From the NCBI GenBank assembly GCA_965153455.1, contig OZ234498.1:14446001-14510000 (forward strand): a DNA stretch of 64,000 nucleotides. Direction: 5' to 3'. A program made the position numbers and the translations under genes. Under the pieces are notes generated by a model that ran no database searches, was not told the DNA's origin, and worked only from the letters and a program-made list of their open reading frames with translations. This stretch comes from Sphagnum compactum. Its lineage: Eukaryota > Bryophyta > Sphagnopsida > Sphagnales. Below are positions 48,061 through 61,940 of this stretch, piece by piece (position 1 is the stretch's first letter; the number at the start of each line of letters is the position of its first letter).

Positions 48061-51000
48061 TTGGTGGGCTTGGGTGGCCTAAGTTCTTAACATAGGTTAG
48101 GTGTTTGGTTTAAGTTCATAACCTAACCTAATTTTGGATTCCTAGGTGCCTAACTTAACTATGAGCTCAAAGGCTAGCTTGTCAATCTAATTATTAGTGA
48201 ATTTGATTAATGAATTCATTTTTTTAAGCAATTGATCTTCATTCATGAAAGGGTTGACCATTTTCACCATGGTAAATTTTTCCAAGTTCACTTAAAATAT
48301 TGTGAAACACATTGTGAACTTGATGCATATTGGTGTAATGAAAGTTAGACTATTCAATGTCTTGCATGAACAAACAAAAAACACAAATGGACCATTAAAA
48401 ACACATAGCAATTGACATTTGTGACGATAGTAACATTGTGTGTTTTTGAACCTACATTTAATTGAAATGGTAAATTTTGTTTGGAAGTTGCATGAACTTA
48501 AATTGATTTGGTGTGGGCTCTTGATATTGAAATGACCATTGAAGGGTTTTTTAAGATATGCTCAAAATGACATACTTTATTTTGCAAGATTATACAAAAA
48601 TGAATGAAGAGGTAACAATTGCAAAAAGAAGTTATTGTAGTAGCAAAGATGTCGAATATTGTATCACAAATCTTTCAAATGTGTTTTAGATTATGCATTA
48701 AGACATTTTCTACCTAAAGGTAAAAAACATTTTTTGTCCTATCACTATATTTCATGTTATTATGAATTCTTGCATTTATGTTCAAGGAATATATTATGTG
48801 AAATCATTATTGTTTAATAATGTTTCTCGTCTATGGAGTTATGAGTTAAAAGTTCATCATCTTTATTTTTTATTTGGTCCTTTTTTTTTCTTGGCCTAAT
48901 GTTATGTGGGAACCCAACTGGAAAATACACCCATACATAAGTAATATCACAACATGAATTTCTTCCCACCATCATTACTTTTTCCAAGTTTTGAAGCCCG
49001 TTGATTGATTTTTAAATTTAATATTTTGTCTTTTTCATGTTTTGACCATAAGGTTTTCTAAGTTTTGTGAAGTGGATGATGGAGTTGTAAGAGAAAAATA
49101 TCATGTATTGCTTCAATTTAACTAAAATGTTTTAATAGTTCACTTTCTTGGAGTGGTGATTTTTTCCAAAAATTAAAATAAAAATTATTATTGTTTTCCC
49201 AAGCATGAGTTTTGAAGCAAAAGCCTACCATATAAACCGTATGCAAATTGATGTTGTAAAAATCTTGCAAAGAAGGAAAATTAAATTTTCTATTATTTAA
49301 TGGTCATTTCATATTGTGTTATACTTAACTTTTTAAAGCTTGTTGATGTTGGGCAATGTTTGACATGCAATTGACTTAGCTCTAAATAAGTTTTTAAAAA
49401 ACAATAATGTTGTTGAATAGGACCACACGAACTATATTTTTGGTGTTGAATGACATTTCATTGTTAAACAATTGGAGCAATACAACATATTTCTTGACGT
49501 GTCATTCCCTTTTTTGTCTTCCATTTGATGATCATGTATATTTGGATTCTAGATTGGCATTAAAAAGTGTCCTTACATTTTATTGAATGTATTTCTGCAT
49601 CAATAGGAAGTGGTGGTAGTGTTGGGAAAAAAAATTGGGCTAATGGGCTTATACCATGGTGGTTGCAAGTTTGAAGAGGCTTTCTAAAACCTAGTTTTAA
49701 TTTATAACTATTTATTTTCTTTATGTGCTCAATATTTTGAATAAACAAGCCCATTTTCAAAATATTTTCTGCCATTTGAAAACTTTTATGCATATGTAAG
49801 ATGAGTATGATGGTTTGTCTATATCCAAAACATTTAGACACAAACATCAAACATGATTGATTGGTCAATTAGCTAGTAGTGCTTAGGATTGGCAAAGATC
49901 TTTGTTTAATCCTAAATAAGTACTTGAAATTTATTTTACTTCTTTGGGTTGGTAAGTATAAACAACATTATTTGTCATCACCATGTAAAATTCACCTAGT
50001 TTTACACAATCTAAATTCAATCTTTTGCATGCAATATGCCAATGGTTAAAACATCACTTCAATTAATCACCACTAGTTTGGATTATTGTTTCCAAATTGT
50101 TGTAAGATGATACTTCATGATTAGGTTTTTGGCGTTCAAAAAATCCATATACCACAATTTTCATGTTCATCTACAAACTTTCATTGATGTTAGACAACGA
50201 ATTTTTATGTAATGTCAATGGGTGGGTGAAATTTACATGTTGGAACATTTCAATTTATCCAAGGAGAACAAAAACCGTGCATTAACATGCTTCCATAGGA
50301 TGGCTTCCAAAATATTGTTCTTGAAGGGTAATTGAATGAGACACAAGCACAAATATTAAAAGATGCACTTTGCTTATAGATTTGAAATGTGATTTAATTA
50401 ATCTCCTTTAAATGGTATTTGTCTTTAGAAGACCAAGGTTGAACTTTTGGTGGAAACTATATAGGGTTTTTTCTTTCTTTTCATATACTAAACAAGTCCA
50501 ACAAGAGTCATAAAGTTTAGTTTCTTGATGTTGGGAGCGCAATTATATGTGAATAATGTGGTTCCACGAAGGACGTGTCAATCAAGGATGCATAAACATT
50601 TTTGTAAAAAACTATTACATGGACAAATAAAACAAAACTTGAGAAGGTAGGAGTAGGAAAGAGCTTGTAGAATTACATTTCTTTGCCTTCAAAAATTAGA
50701 GACACCAATGAAGACCCATTTTGCATCCAATGCCATTCTTTTAAAGAGACTTTGGAAGTTAAAGATGTGATTAATTTCTGTTATTCGAGTAGACAATTAT
50801 TTTGCAAAGCAAAGTTTTTAGCTCATAAACATGGGTCATGGCAAAGAAAGTGATTAATGTTTTTACTCCAGTGGTCACACAATGTGTATTGAACCAATCC
50901 CAAGGATATTGGCTACAATTTGATGCAATTGTTGCCACCATTACCATGTGTTTTATGATGGAAAACAACAATGTTGGAGCAAATGAACCAATCCAGGCAT

Positions 51001-53600
51001 GTGATTTATTATTTGGTTTATTTATGTTGATGTTTTTTATTTTTGAACTTCTTTGATTTCATATTTAATTTTTTCCAACTTGTTTATTGTTGTTTACTTG
51101 TTGGGGATTTTGATTTTGAAGTTGAAGATGATGAATGTATTGAAGCCACTTTTGGATTTTGAATTCTCATTTTAGCCTCATAGTGCACATAATATGTAGA
51201 TTTTTATGTTGAACCCTCGGTTTTGAAATTTACAATAGATTCAAGATTATGTACATGGGACTTGAAGTGGTAATGTTGATTATAATGGAATATGACCATG
51301 AAGTTTTGATGCCATTATTGTTAATTGTTTACAATGGTTTCACACCAACCCCTTTTGCTGCTAAACCTTTGGATGTTGGTTGACCAAAATTGTTTTTGGA
51401 GCTTTAGTTTGAATAGTGGAAGTTGCCATGGAGATTCTCAGAGTTGAATTGTTGTTCTACAAACAAATTGTAGTGCCAAATGAAGCATGGTTGGGATCAT
51501 CACAAGTTTGAAGTGTTATCCTCTTGGAATCAAGAATCTAAACAAATTAACTTAATCATGAAAAATTGAACGTATGACTTTAGATCAAGGTTTGGTGTTC
51601 ATTTAGGGGTGAAATTGATGGAAAAATACTTTGATGTTGAAGATATTTTGCTTGAAGAGAATGAGGAACTACTTGTAGAATTTGGTTTGTTTAAAGACAA
51701 TTAATTTAATGTTGAAGGCTACAAATTACAGAACAAATCTAATGCATATAATTACACATAGTTCATATCATTTTTCGTTATGTTTGTTTGTTAAAGTGAC
51801 ATTTTGTTGTTTGAAATGGCTAAACTTTGTTGTTTGTTGTTTTTCATGGACTTGCTTTGTTTTAAATTTGCTAAGTAAATTAATTGGTTTTTTTGTCAAG
51901 ACAGATTGTGTTTTGTGTATTTGGGGTTCATACAAATTGTATAATGCTTTTGTGATAAAATGAAAGATACAAATAGGTGAAACAATTTTGGATCTTCTAG
52001 AGCTTCACATTTTTTGTTGATTTGCACTCCTTTTTTTATTTATTCATGTGCTATAGTTTCACCATTGAGATGTGATATTCCTTGTTATATTAGAACATTT
52101 TGTACATATTTTTTTTCATTTGCATATTTTTTTTCCATGTTGTTTTGATTTGGTTAGTTTGTCTTTTTTGTTTTTTGGTTTTGCAGCATGACTATTTAAA
52201 GAACAACAAAGTCAAGGGTGTTTTAATTTGGTTTTTTGTTTGTTTTTTGGTATTGTAGCGTGAGTATTTTTTGAAAAATAAAGTCAATGGGGTTCTATTA
52301 AAGTCATGGGAGTGAATATGTCTTTCTTATTTGTCAATCTTGAATTCAAAGTCATGAGGTCAAGGGGTTAAATGTTGAAAGTTCTGTGAATCCTCGGTCT
52401 TTTTTGTTTTATATTCTTGAAGCTTAAATGTGTACAAAACCAACATAGTCAAGGGTGTGTTTGTTTTGTGTTTAAGCTTGAGTGTAAATAAAAATTGTAG
52501 AACCAAATTTAATTTGTTGGGCATGTTATGTCACTTGTGTCACATGTTTATGATGTCATACATGACATTGTTGTTTGTCAAGAGGGTTGTATAGTTGCAT
52601 GTAATTGAATGCTTGTTTATGTTTGGGAGGCCTTAGAAAAATAAGTGTTAATCCCAAATCTAAAAGTGCACTCTACACACATGTTTGAACTTATCATGCC
52701 AATTGTTGACATTTTACCTCAAGAAGGCAACAATGGTGCACGCAACAAAGTAGATCCAACAACTGATTTTTGATGCCTCTTGATCATCTAGCTTTTGAGC
52801 TACATTGGTTGTGATTATGTAATCATTATATAACGCATCCATTTGTCAATAGCTCATTTGATTAGAGATTAAACTTTTAAAAATATTTCACCGGAAACAA
52901 TTTTATGCTCTTTCTTGTTGTTGACTTTGGCACAAGGTTTGTAACCATACTCTCACACCTTCTTTGTTTTGAATGTGTTTTTGCAAGGAAATGATGTGAA
53001 CTTTGATCTCTCTTGGCATGCACATGCTCATGTCCTTGTTTGCCAAGCATCTTACTTTTTCAAAAATGTTACTCATGCCCATATTTGAAAAGAAAACTAG
53101 TCTATGTACATGCCCATAGGGCCTAGTTTTATTAAAAATTTAAACAAGACCAAGCCTATTGGGCTTTACACACATGCACATAGGGTATCTCTATAAGTAC
53201 ATATCCACCCAACACTGGTTTATACATAGTTAAAGGTTGTATTTTTTGCCTACTAATTGTTAGTAGGTAAGTCGGAAAACAAGCAACTCGACTAACCACC
53301 ATGGTTAGCTAGGGAATTAAAACCCAACATAAAATGGTTTCCCGACCACTCACCATCCATCCTTCATGGTGCACCCGTGGGTTCTGGCTCACTGTAATTG
53401 ACTACATATTATGGACTAGGTAATGAGCACCCTAAAGCTGGTTACCAGACATAACCAATTGTATAAGAACATAAGCTTCCATGTTATGGGACATAGAAGA
53501 GTGTGAGTTATGAGATTCAGCCAACCAACAACATGATGTGTGGGTGGGCCATGATTTTGGACCATTGCAATTGCAAAAAACAATAATAGTAGGGAGACTC
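48061..53600. other. AT-rich intergenic DNA, no gene seen
   Basis: Long AT-rich stretch with many stops. A plus-strand frame of 72 codons at 50838-51056 (LNQSQGYWLQFDAIVATIT inside) and one of 93 codons at 51682-51963 are the longest, and neither is recognised. No LTRs, terminal inverted repeats or structured RNAs could be supported. Confidence 0.45.
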
Positions 53601-54700
53601 AATTGATTGATTGAAATAATCAAATAACAGAATGTGTTTTGCTTCTTTGTCTTGATGGGCCTCATCATCATCATCAAGAAGTCATCATCATCATCAGCTC
53701 CACACCACTTTCTTCATTCTTTTCACACAGCTACCTATGTATGTCCTGGAGAAGCCCCATGATTGATGTGAAAACCCCCCAAGGCTCACCCAAATCCCAT
53801 CCATAAATTGAGATCCATTCATTATTTCTCATGCCTCTCACAGTCCACACAGTCCAGACTCCACACTCTTTCTAAAAAGGTTTGAATCCAGAAATCTACC
53901 CAATTATTTCTGCAGACTCCTCTGCCTTTGGAGTCTGACACCAACAACAACTGCCTTTGGAGTCATCACAATAATAATAACCAACCACAAGGACAACAAC
54001 AATAACCCAATCAAGGTAGGATGATGAAAGGATGGAAGCTGCTCCTTTTGAAAGTATTTCACAAAGGGTATTTATTCTTCACAAAAACAAAGTTGGTGTG
54101 GTGTGGAACCTTACCTAATCAGGTAAGAAGTTTTCATTATGTAATCATCATCATGTGTAATCATCATGTGTTGCTTAATCTAGGCACTTAGTTGTGCACA
54201 CTTCCAGCAAAGAGTTCAAATTACAGAGCTTCTTTAGAGTATAGTAGCTCCATTGATGCTTTGCTATGTGGCTTTGCTGCTGCAACAGTAAGTACTTCTC
54301 ACATCCAAGTTTTAGTTATTTTACTTTTTCACAACCCCTAAGCCCATGAAACTGAAATGGGTTAACCCCAAAAGTTGGGGAACTAGTAATAGCAAACCAA
54401 CTGGACCAATCAAACCATCTAGCCAAACAACAACAACAACAACAGCAGGTGTTAGGCTTTGTTGTGCCTTTTGTGCCAGCCAGCCTCATCATCATGTGCA
54501 AAAATGCTGGGCCAAAATCATTTTGTTGAGCCAAACCAGTATGTTTTTTGACTTTCCTCCATCCAAAAGTTGTTGTAGAGTGCACCTTTGGAGTCGCTCT
54601 TATCCCTATGAAAGTAAAAGGGTACCTGACTCTTGCCATATCTACTAGGTACTAGTACTCCTCTGGGTAATTACTGGAAAGGAAGGGGGTTCAGTCTGAC
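53601..54700. other. Gene-like composition but no supported gene
   Basis: Base composition rises and CAT/ATC and CAA/ACA microsatellites appear, as in leaders of the real genes in this window. Overlapping frames of about 100 codons on both strands near 54316-54648 come partly from a CAA/TTG run. A GGTAAG donor-like site lies at 54121. There is no recognisable protein. It may be a non-coding transcript or a promoter. Confidence 0.3.
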
Positions 54701-57700
54701 ATCTGTTATAAGTGTATAACACTCAACATGAGATGAGAGATTTCAATGCTAACTTATCCATTTCAGAGGGAAAAAAAAAAGAAAAAAAAGAAAAAAGAAA
54801 AAAAAAAGGGTTTTTGGGTAGAGCATTACCAAATTCAAATCAAACACAAAAAAAGGAGAAAGTAAAAAAGACCAAAATAAAATAAAATATTAATTTTGAG
54901 AAAATACAATAATATGTAGTAGTTGAGTTTTTGAGAAAATTTGATGACATGGCATTCGTTTATTGGTGAGTAGGGCAGCTATGCGCGGTGACGTGGCTGT
55001 TCTTATTGGCTTCATAAACTAGGGTTGATCGATAACTAAAGAGGTAAGTAACAACCTTGACTATGTACAATATTCACTACCCTTCACCAAACCTAACTAT
55101 TGTAGCGGGTTATCAACCCTAATAATAATCTTGACCTAGGTTGATGACCTGCTATGTTTGGTCACCTCAAACTAGGTAGATGGCCTATCACAACCCTCAT
55201 GGTAACCCACTAATACCTAGTCCATAACACTAGTGTGAAAAATGACATCCTTTGTGCATTGTTGGCAAAACTTGTAGTGGATTGATTGTAACCATGGGTA
55301 TCGTTGTGCCAATTGTGGCAACTATTACTCAACTACCCAACCAAAAACATACAAACAAATAGATATGAGGATGATAACTAGACACCGGGGAACTCATGAA
55401 TAGGGCTAATAACAATTTGTATGCATAAATTGTTTGAAACCCTATACAAATGGTAACAAGAACAAATTATGTGGGCGATAAGGGGGGGGGGGAGAACAAT
55501 TAGGGTTTGATACGTACTTGCTTTGGGCAAGTAAAGAACCATCGGTTCTAGTGAGTAAGAATTACATCTGAATCGAGACTGAATGTCAAATAGTTGATGT
55601 TTGTAGATGTTTTTGCACAAGAAACATAGGACTAGATTGTTAACTTTTTCTTCTTCTTTTTTCTTTGTTTCTTCCTCCTAAACCCTAAACCCTACCTCTA
55701 ACACATTGATCAAGCCAGATGTGACCTTTTAAGGAATTTTAAATGGGTGTGTGCAATGGAAATTTATATATGTTTGAGGAGGAGGATCTCACTCAATGAC
55801 TTTTTTTCAACAAATTTTGTCATTTCTTGACAAACAAAGTTTTTTGGGAACTTTTTGTTGTGCTAGTGTAAATGCAACTAATTTTTCTATTTTTAAAAAA
55901 AAAAATCTCCAAATTTTTTACATCAAATAATTTGTAGAAAGAAACCATGATGCCACATGTTCCAAATGTGTTTTCCCCATCCTCACCCATCATTGTTTCT
56001 CACAATTGACCTTTTGTTGGGCAAAGCAAAATAGGTGTGAAAATGCAAAGCCAATCAACCCACCAAAATGGCTCATGTGGGTGGCAATGTGAAATGCTCA
56101 TTTTAAAAGGAAAAAAGCGAGAAGGATGTTTTTTCATTTTTCCCTGGTTCCCAATGTGTTCCTGCTATGTTCCCTTGAAGTTCCCAATATGTTTCTGAGG
56201 TTCCCAATGTGTTCCCCAACATGTTCTCCATAGCACCTCACTTTTATCCCGTATGCTTTGGCAAATGTTGGCCAAAGGGGAGGAACTGCCAAATAAAAAC
56301 ATGAACGATTACATGAAAGCTAAAAGGTGTTTGGTTAATGATAATTACAAGTTGATTGAAGGAGCAAAATATTTTGAGGATTTGAATGTAAATGGTGATT
56401 AACATTGCATATGTATTCAACTTTCCCATTCTATCGTTTTTTCTTTTCTTTTCAACAACAAATGAATCTTTTGTTGTTTCTTTCATTTTGTTGTCATTAA
56501 CATTTCTAGGTTTTTGCAATAAGTTTTTTCACATGAAGGTTTGGAAAGAGTTGATTTACAAGAGTTGGATATTGTATAGCAAGTTATAGGTTTTTTAATG
56601 GGATAATTGGGATCGGGATTGGAGTGTTGGTGGGATAGGTAGCTTGCATTGCTAAGGGTAGTGTTCTTTCATGAACTTGGATTTAATTCCCTTGCAAGTT
56701 GACAATTATGATGATTTCCAACACGTCAACTTCATATTTTCATAGAAATTCATTTCACTATTCTGAGGATTATTTGATGATGAAATTGATTATAGGGCAA
56801 GGTAGTAACATTTAACTATGGTGTGAATGGGTGAGTCTTGTGTTAAAGTATCCATAGCGGTTGTGACACATAACAATGTCTTTAGGTGTGAATGCATAAA
56901 TATTTCTAATTTGTAAAGTTTCATGATTTCCTCACACTAGGTGCTAACTATCACAAATTAAAAACTATTTAGGTTATAACCATTTTTTTAACACAACTTG
57001 CTAAACATTAGGTATGAATTATGCTGAAGTAACACATATTTAACAATCATGAGCATCATCAATGTTTCATGCATTCCATATTGGTGATTTCTTTGGTGAC
57101 AAAATCCATTATTTTGAGAAGAAAACTTGCAAAAATGTTTTTTTTCCAATGTAAAATGTGTGTTTCCAACATACAAATACTACTTTTGCAAAATGAAAAT
57201 CAAAAAAAGAAAAAAGAAAAAAAATAACATCCTTCCATTACTAGCTAGCCACGACATAAACACTAAGTAAGTCATCCCTTAACAATGACAAATAGACCTA
57301 AAATATGGAGGCAAATGTTTGTGTTGCAACACAAATATAAATAACATTCAATAATTACTGGTGTCATTTAAAAATTCCTTGCCCATTAGTTTCACATTAG
57401 TAGAAAGTTGAAATGATGTTAGCCTTACCTCAGGTCCCTACCAAGTTGGTTATTGGTACAAGGCTGGTTAGGTTTTCCTTTGATACCAACTCATAGACCG
57501 GATGGTATATACCATGCACATGCCGATATATATATATATATATATATATACCCTACCAACATTGGAAAAACCATTAGCTTTGATTTTTTATTTTTTTTTG
57601 CAAAATTAATATACCTAGGTACATTTAGGGTGGGTTATAGAATTGGACATTTAAATAGCAAATCTGAATCTGAATGAATTATATATATTTTAATATTGAA

Positions 57701-59170
57701 AAAATTGTTAGGGCACAATCAAATTACTTGTGGAGGATGTTAAAGAGCCTAATTTGCTACACGTCAAAACCCGCTGAATTATAACCTATCTATAAATTAG
57801 TAACTAAACTTGGGTTTTGTGTTTGATAAATTTCTGTTGAATAATTTTTTTAATTTTTTTTTAATTTCCATTTTTTGCAAATAAAAAATATTCCTGAAGT
57901 TATTTACCACATTTAAATAATTAGGTTCCTTTAGGTTCCACCTACCTCACAAAATTGGAAAAAAACACAAAACCCTCATGACTAACCTGCCAAGGTACTA
58001 TGGTACTACATATATGGCACAAGTTGCTTTTGGTGCCATCTTTTGAGCACCTAAAGAGTGCTTCAACTATAATAATTCCATTGCACAAAACCAACTTCCT
58101 TTGCAATATTTGGTAAAGAATTACACACAAAAAAAGTGTGATTAATTAATATTCTTTTGATGTATATAATTTTTGGTATGTATAAAGAAGACCCAATCCT
58201 TGTGTTTACCCTTGAATAATGAAACATATTGATTAATTAAAAGAAGGAAAATCTATTTTTGCAAGATGCCAAGTTAAGAGGAAACAAGCATATATTCTCA
58301 AAATAATCGTGTATAATTAATTATTGTTTGTTTGAAAGCAAATTTCCTTTCCTATATTAATGCAACATTTTTTTGGTCATCAATTGTAAAAGGATTTTCC
58401 TTTCAAAGAGAAGGTATTAAAACATTTGATTGCTAGAATTTCATTAAATAAAGGTTCTTAAATTCAATGGGAACTAGGTAGGAGAAAACTTGAAGCTTGT
58501 GGCATAAAATAAATACTTGAAAATTGGAAGACACTAGGCTGATTTTCCTTGGCACCTTCACAAGATTGGGACCTCTTGGAAAAACAAAATTGGAACAAGT
58601 CTAGCAACAAAACATTCACATTATTCGCATACAAGTAACAACAATTTTTGTTATTCCATAATAGAGGGTTTGTGCAAAAGAAAGGAAGTCTATAGAGGGC
58701 AACCAAGTCTCATATAAGTATAGGGGCAATTTCAACACATGTTGGTTGATAAATAAATTAATTAATTTTGAAGATTCAATTTCAAAATGGAATATTTCTA
58801 TATATTCCAAAAGATTCTCTATTTTCCCTTCAAATAATTTTTTTCCCTTGAAAAAGGGATTTTTCTTGAGAATTTCAATATTTCTACTAACAAATAATAT
58901 AATTAGTGTCAAAGTGCCAAGGTATTACAATATTTGTGTTTTTAAACTTCTCACAAATAGAGAGATATTGCATGAGGTTTTTTTATTATTTAGATAATTT
59001 GGGCTAAGAACGTAAAGGCAATTTTAGATCAGATTGTGCTAGGCACATTATGGTTAAGAATTAATCAAATTCCTAAAGGAACCGGGATTGAGGCAAGGGG
59101 TAGGATTTTGTGCAGTTTGGTTATGTGATTCATTCATTCTTCAATGGTACAAATGGAGGTGGTCATGTTG
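54701..59170. other. AT-rich intergenic DNA with simple repeats
   Basis: No gene is supported. It contains an A-rich stretch near 54770-54810, a run of 11 G at 55482-55492, two telomere-like CCCTAAA units at 55680-55696, and a TA microsatellite at 57526-57550. Around 56150-56225 there are short imperfect repeats of GTTCCCAATGTGTTCC. Confidence 0.45.
57526..57550. repeat. AT dinucleotide microsatellite
   Basis: An uninterrupted run of about 12 AT units. Confidence 0.95.
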
Positions 59171-59179
59171 TTCATCCTT

Positions 59180-59259
59180 CCATGGTACCCGTGTTGGTGC
59201 TGGTTCACCCAAGGGCTTGGTTAGCCTTGGGTGAACCAGCACCTACGTCGGTACCATGG
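59180..59259. repeat. Short inverted repeat, 35-bp arms
   Basis: The left arm (59180-59214) and right arm (59225-59259) are nearly perfect reverse complements, separated by a 10-base loop (GCTTGGTTAG). Both arms contain GGTGCTGGTTCACCCAAGG or its complement in full, with CCATGGTACC at the outer end. Mismatches are confined to a short patch near the outer third. The DNA or RNA could form a stable hairpin. Confidence 0.85.
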
Positions 59260-60401
59260 TTAAAATCCCAAAATGCAATAAATAATTTCTAAATATTACA
59301 AATATTCCAGGGGCTTAATATGGCCACTAAGAGACCTCGCTCAAAAGGGTGAAGGTACCAACCTGGGTACCGCTTCACCATAGCCCCCACCCGACAAGGT
59401 TAGTGTGTACTAGTCAACACTAGTCAACTGTTAACCATGGTTGGGAAATGCCATAGTACCACATCTAGGTTCTCCCATCATCACGGGCAATAATCACCAC
59501 CTTTTGTTTTCCTTATATCCTTCGTCACAACTTTTTTTCGCCTTGCTTATTATGGGCCTCTTAGCATGCGAGATTTCTTCTCTTGCAAGGCTTTCCACAC
59601 ATTCATTCACATTTAATTGCAAATGTGGAAAAGTTGAGAAGCAAATTTGAAAGGTTCCTTTGTTGTGGTTGTTGTAGATTGTTGCAAATATGGGGGGGAT
59701 ATTCATCTTTATGTGCAAGATCCATTAAATGTTTAGGGAATGTTGGAATATGTGTTTTCTTGGATTGCTTTGTAATTTATTCAACATGGAATGAAGAATT
59801 GTTCAAACTTACGCTTGCTTGCATTGATTTTGGTTTTGTGCATTTGGGATCATCTACGAAAGTGTTTTTTTCATGAGACTTTTGAATCAATTACATAATT
59901 TGTTGTTTGTGAGGTTAATTGTGCAGAGGTTTGATCGTTGTACAATTTGGTTAGGTTTGTCATGTACCCCTTGCTTGCATTATTTGCACATGTATGTTCG
60001 TTTACACAAGGTTTTCACAATTGACTTAAAAGACACAAAAATCATAATTTTAATCGCACCATTGATTGATTGTTTGCAAAGTTAATTGCATAGTGGGGTC
60101 ATCATTGTAGAGTTTGTTCATATTTGGGCATTGGATCCAACTTTTGGAAGTTCTACCTTATTAAAACCAGTTTCACATTAGGTAAACCGGTTTCTTTGGT
60201 GAAAGTGTTTAGACTGTTTAGATTGGAACGGATTTTTTTGGTGTTCAGAGTGTGGACACAGTAGGTAGATGTAGAGCATCTTATCTTGTAGTTATTTTGG
60301 TAACTGGACATGGGAGTTCTCACATTCTAATGCATACAACTGAAAATAAATAGGGTGGAACATATTGGGCTGGTACTTTGGGCGTATGGTTTACAAAGGT
60401 G
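59260..60401. other. AT-rich intergenic DNA, no gene seen
   Basis: Frames up to about 97 codons (59583-59876, plus) have no recognisable motif. GGTACC-containing segments near 59350-59370 resemble the outer part of the adjacent hairpin. Confidence 0.4.
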
Positions 60402-60577
60402 TGATTTGGGCAAGTTAAAAATAATTACATCAACAAAAGCAAATGCAATGTTTGGTGATGGAGTGATTTGGGCCATTTTAAAAAATAAATAACAATAGAA
60501 GCAAAGGCAACGTTTGGCTATGGGGTGATTTGTGCTAGTTTGAAAAGAACTACACCAATGCAAGCAAAGGCAATGTT
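60402..60577. repeat. Three-unit tandem repeat, 62-bp unit
   Basis: Units start at TGATTTG at 60402, 60464 and 60526. Each contains GCAAAKGCAAYGTTTGG-like sequence near its end. The third unit is incomplete. Confidence 0.8.
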
Positions 60578-60801
60578 GATTTGTCACATTAAAAGGCATG
60601 GAACTCATTATAAATGAGCAAATGTCCTAACAATCTTACAATGCACAAAGATGTACTTTTCACACAATTTTGTTCTTTTGCCTTTGAGGATAACTTTTTT
60701 GGCCTACTTAATTTTGCTTGGACCCGAAAATGCAAGATGTGGATTCAACACTACCACCAAGTCAATTAGTTGTTAATTGCAAGTGGATTTTGAGAAAGAA
60801 T

Positions 60802-60954
60802 CACTACAACAAAAGGTGTCTCTATACGCCAAGTGATTTCACTGGATTTTGAGTGAATTCACTAGTTGTAGTGAATGGGACCAGTGAAAAAGCAGTGAAT
60901 TCATTAGTCTAGTGAACGGGGACTAATGAACTGCACCCACATTTTGTAGTAGTG
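60802..60954. mobile_element. CACTA-like miniature inverted-repeat element (MITE)
   Basis: The left end reads CACTACAACAAAAGGTG. The right end, read on the minus strand, is CACTACTACAAAATGTG, so 15 of 17 positions match as terminal inverted repeats. CACTAC ends are characteristic of the CACTA (En/Spm) superfamily. The 153-bp interior has several nested inverted segments built on AGTGAATTCACT and CCAGTGA and has no coding capacity. A 3-bp target duplication is not evident. Confidence 0.6.
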
Positions 60955-61322
60955 CACATCATATTTCAATATTGAAATGTTGCTCATGGGAAAAATTCCA
61001 GGAATTAGTTATTAAAATTATATCATTAAGAATAACAATTACATGTGTAGCTACACATAATTAATTTTCACATTCACTAAATGAATGGGTGAAAAAATCA
61101 TTCTTAAACTTTTTGAATCTTAAATGAAGAAATAAACATGTTTCAACCTAAAAACTTTGTTGATTATTTCATGACAAGCTATGCAAAATTTCAAAATATT
61201 TAAAATTTTCATTGCACACACTCATTTAAAATTCTGAAAAGCCCAAATCATGCACTTATAGGTTAATCCCACAAAATGACAAAAAGAAAAGAAAAAAAAA
61301 CGATATAATTTTATTTTTGTTT

Positions 61323-61347
61323 GGGGGGGGGGGGGGGGGGGGGGGGG
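61323..61347. repeat. Run of 25 G
   Basis: An uninterrupted run of 25 G followed by AGAGGAGAGG. It could form G-quadruplexes on the plus strand. Its exact length is uncertain because such runs are hard to sequence. Confidence 0.85.
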
Positions 61348-61923
61348 AGAGGAGAGGAAATTTTTTGGCAAATTTTTCCCTAAAAAAATCTGATTTTCAT
61401 CAATTTGAAAGGGGTTTTTTATGGATTTAAAAAAAGACGAGAATTTTCCAGATTCAAAACAATAAATGTATTTTTATTAAATTTGCCAGACCATTTGTAA
61501 ACAGTTTCCAGTAGGCTAGGCAATAATTTCTAGAAGGATGAGAATCATTAAAAAAACTTTTCATTCATATCTCAATTATAGCCACTTTTTTTTTGTTTTT
61601 TGTTTTTTGTTTTTTTTTTTTTTTTGGGTTTCTTTTTGGCTAAATATTCTTGTAGAGGATAATCACCACCAGTTCAGGCTACATAGCAAAATCACAATAA
61701 AACCATATATTTAGCTCAGCTCGGCTCCCCCAATACAACCATATATAATTTTTATTTTATTTTTAAAAATTTGGGTGTCTTTGGACGGGCCAAGCTACTC
61801 GAGCGAGACTTCAACAAGTAGCTCAATATATTAGAATCGTCTCGGTTCCGAGCTCACATTGATTTCACACATAAAATGGAACTAACGAATCTAGTCGGTA
61901 TCCGGTCCGGGTTCTTGAACCCA

Positions 61924-61940
61924 CCCCCCCCCCCCCCCCC
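61924..61940. repeat. Run of 17 C
   Basis: Runs opposite in sense to the G run about 600 bp to the left, so the two could pair or form quadruplexes on opposite strands. Confidence 0.85.

Noticed and set aside
54316-54648. Overlapping 100-codon frames on both strands
   Set aside because: Both depend on a CAA/TTG microsatellite (poly-Cys or poly-Thr), and no family motif or splice pattern supports either.
55680-55696. Two CCCTAAA units as a sign of an interstitial telomere
   Set aside because: Only two units are present; telo-box-like motifs of this size are common in plant DNA.
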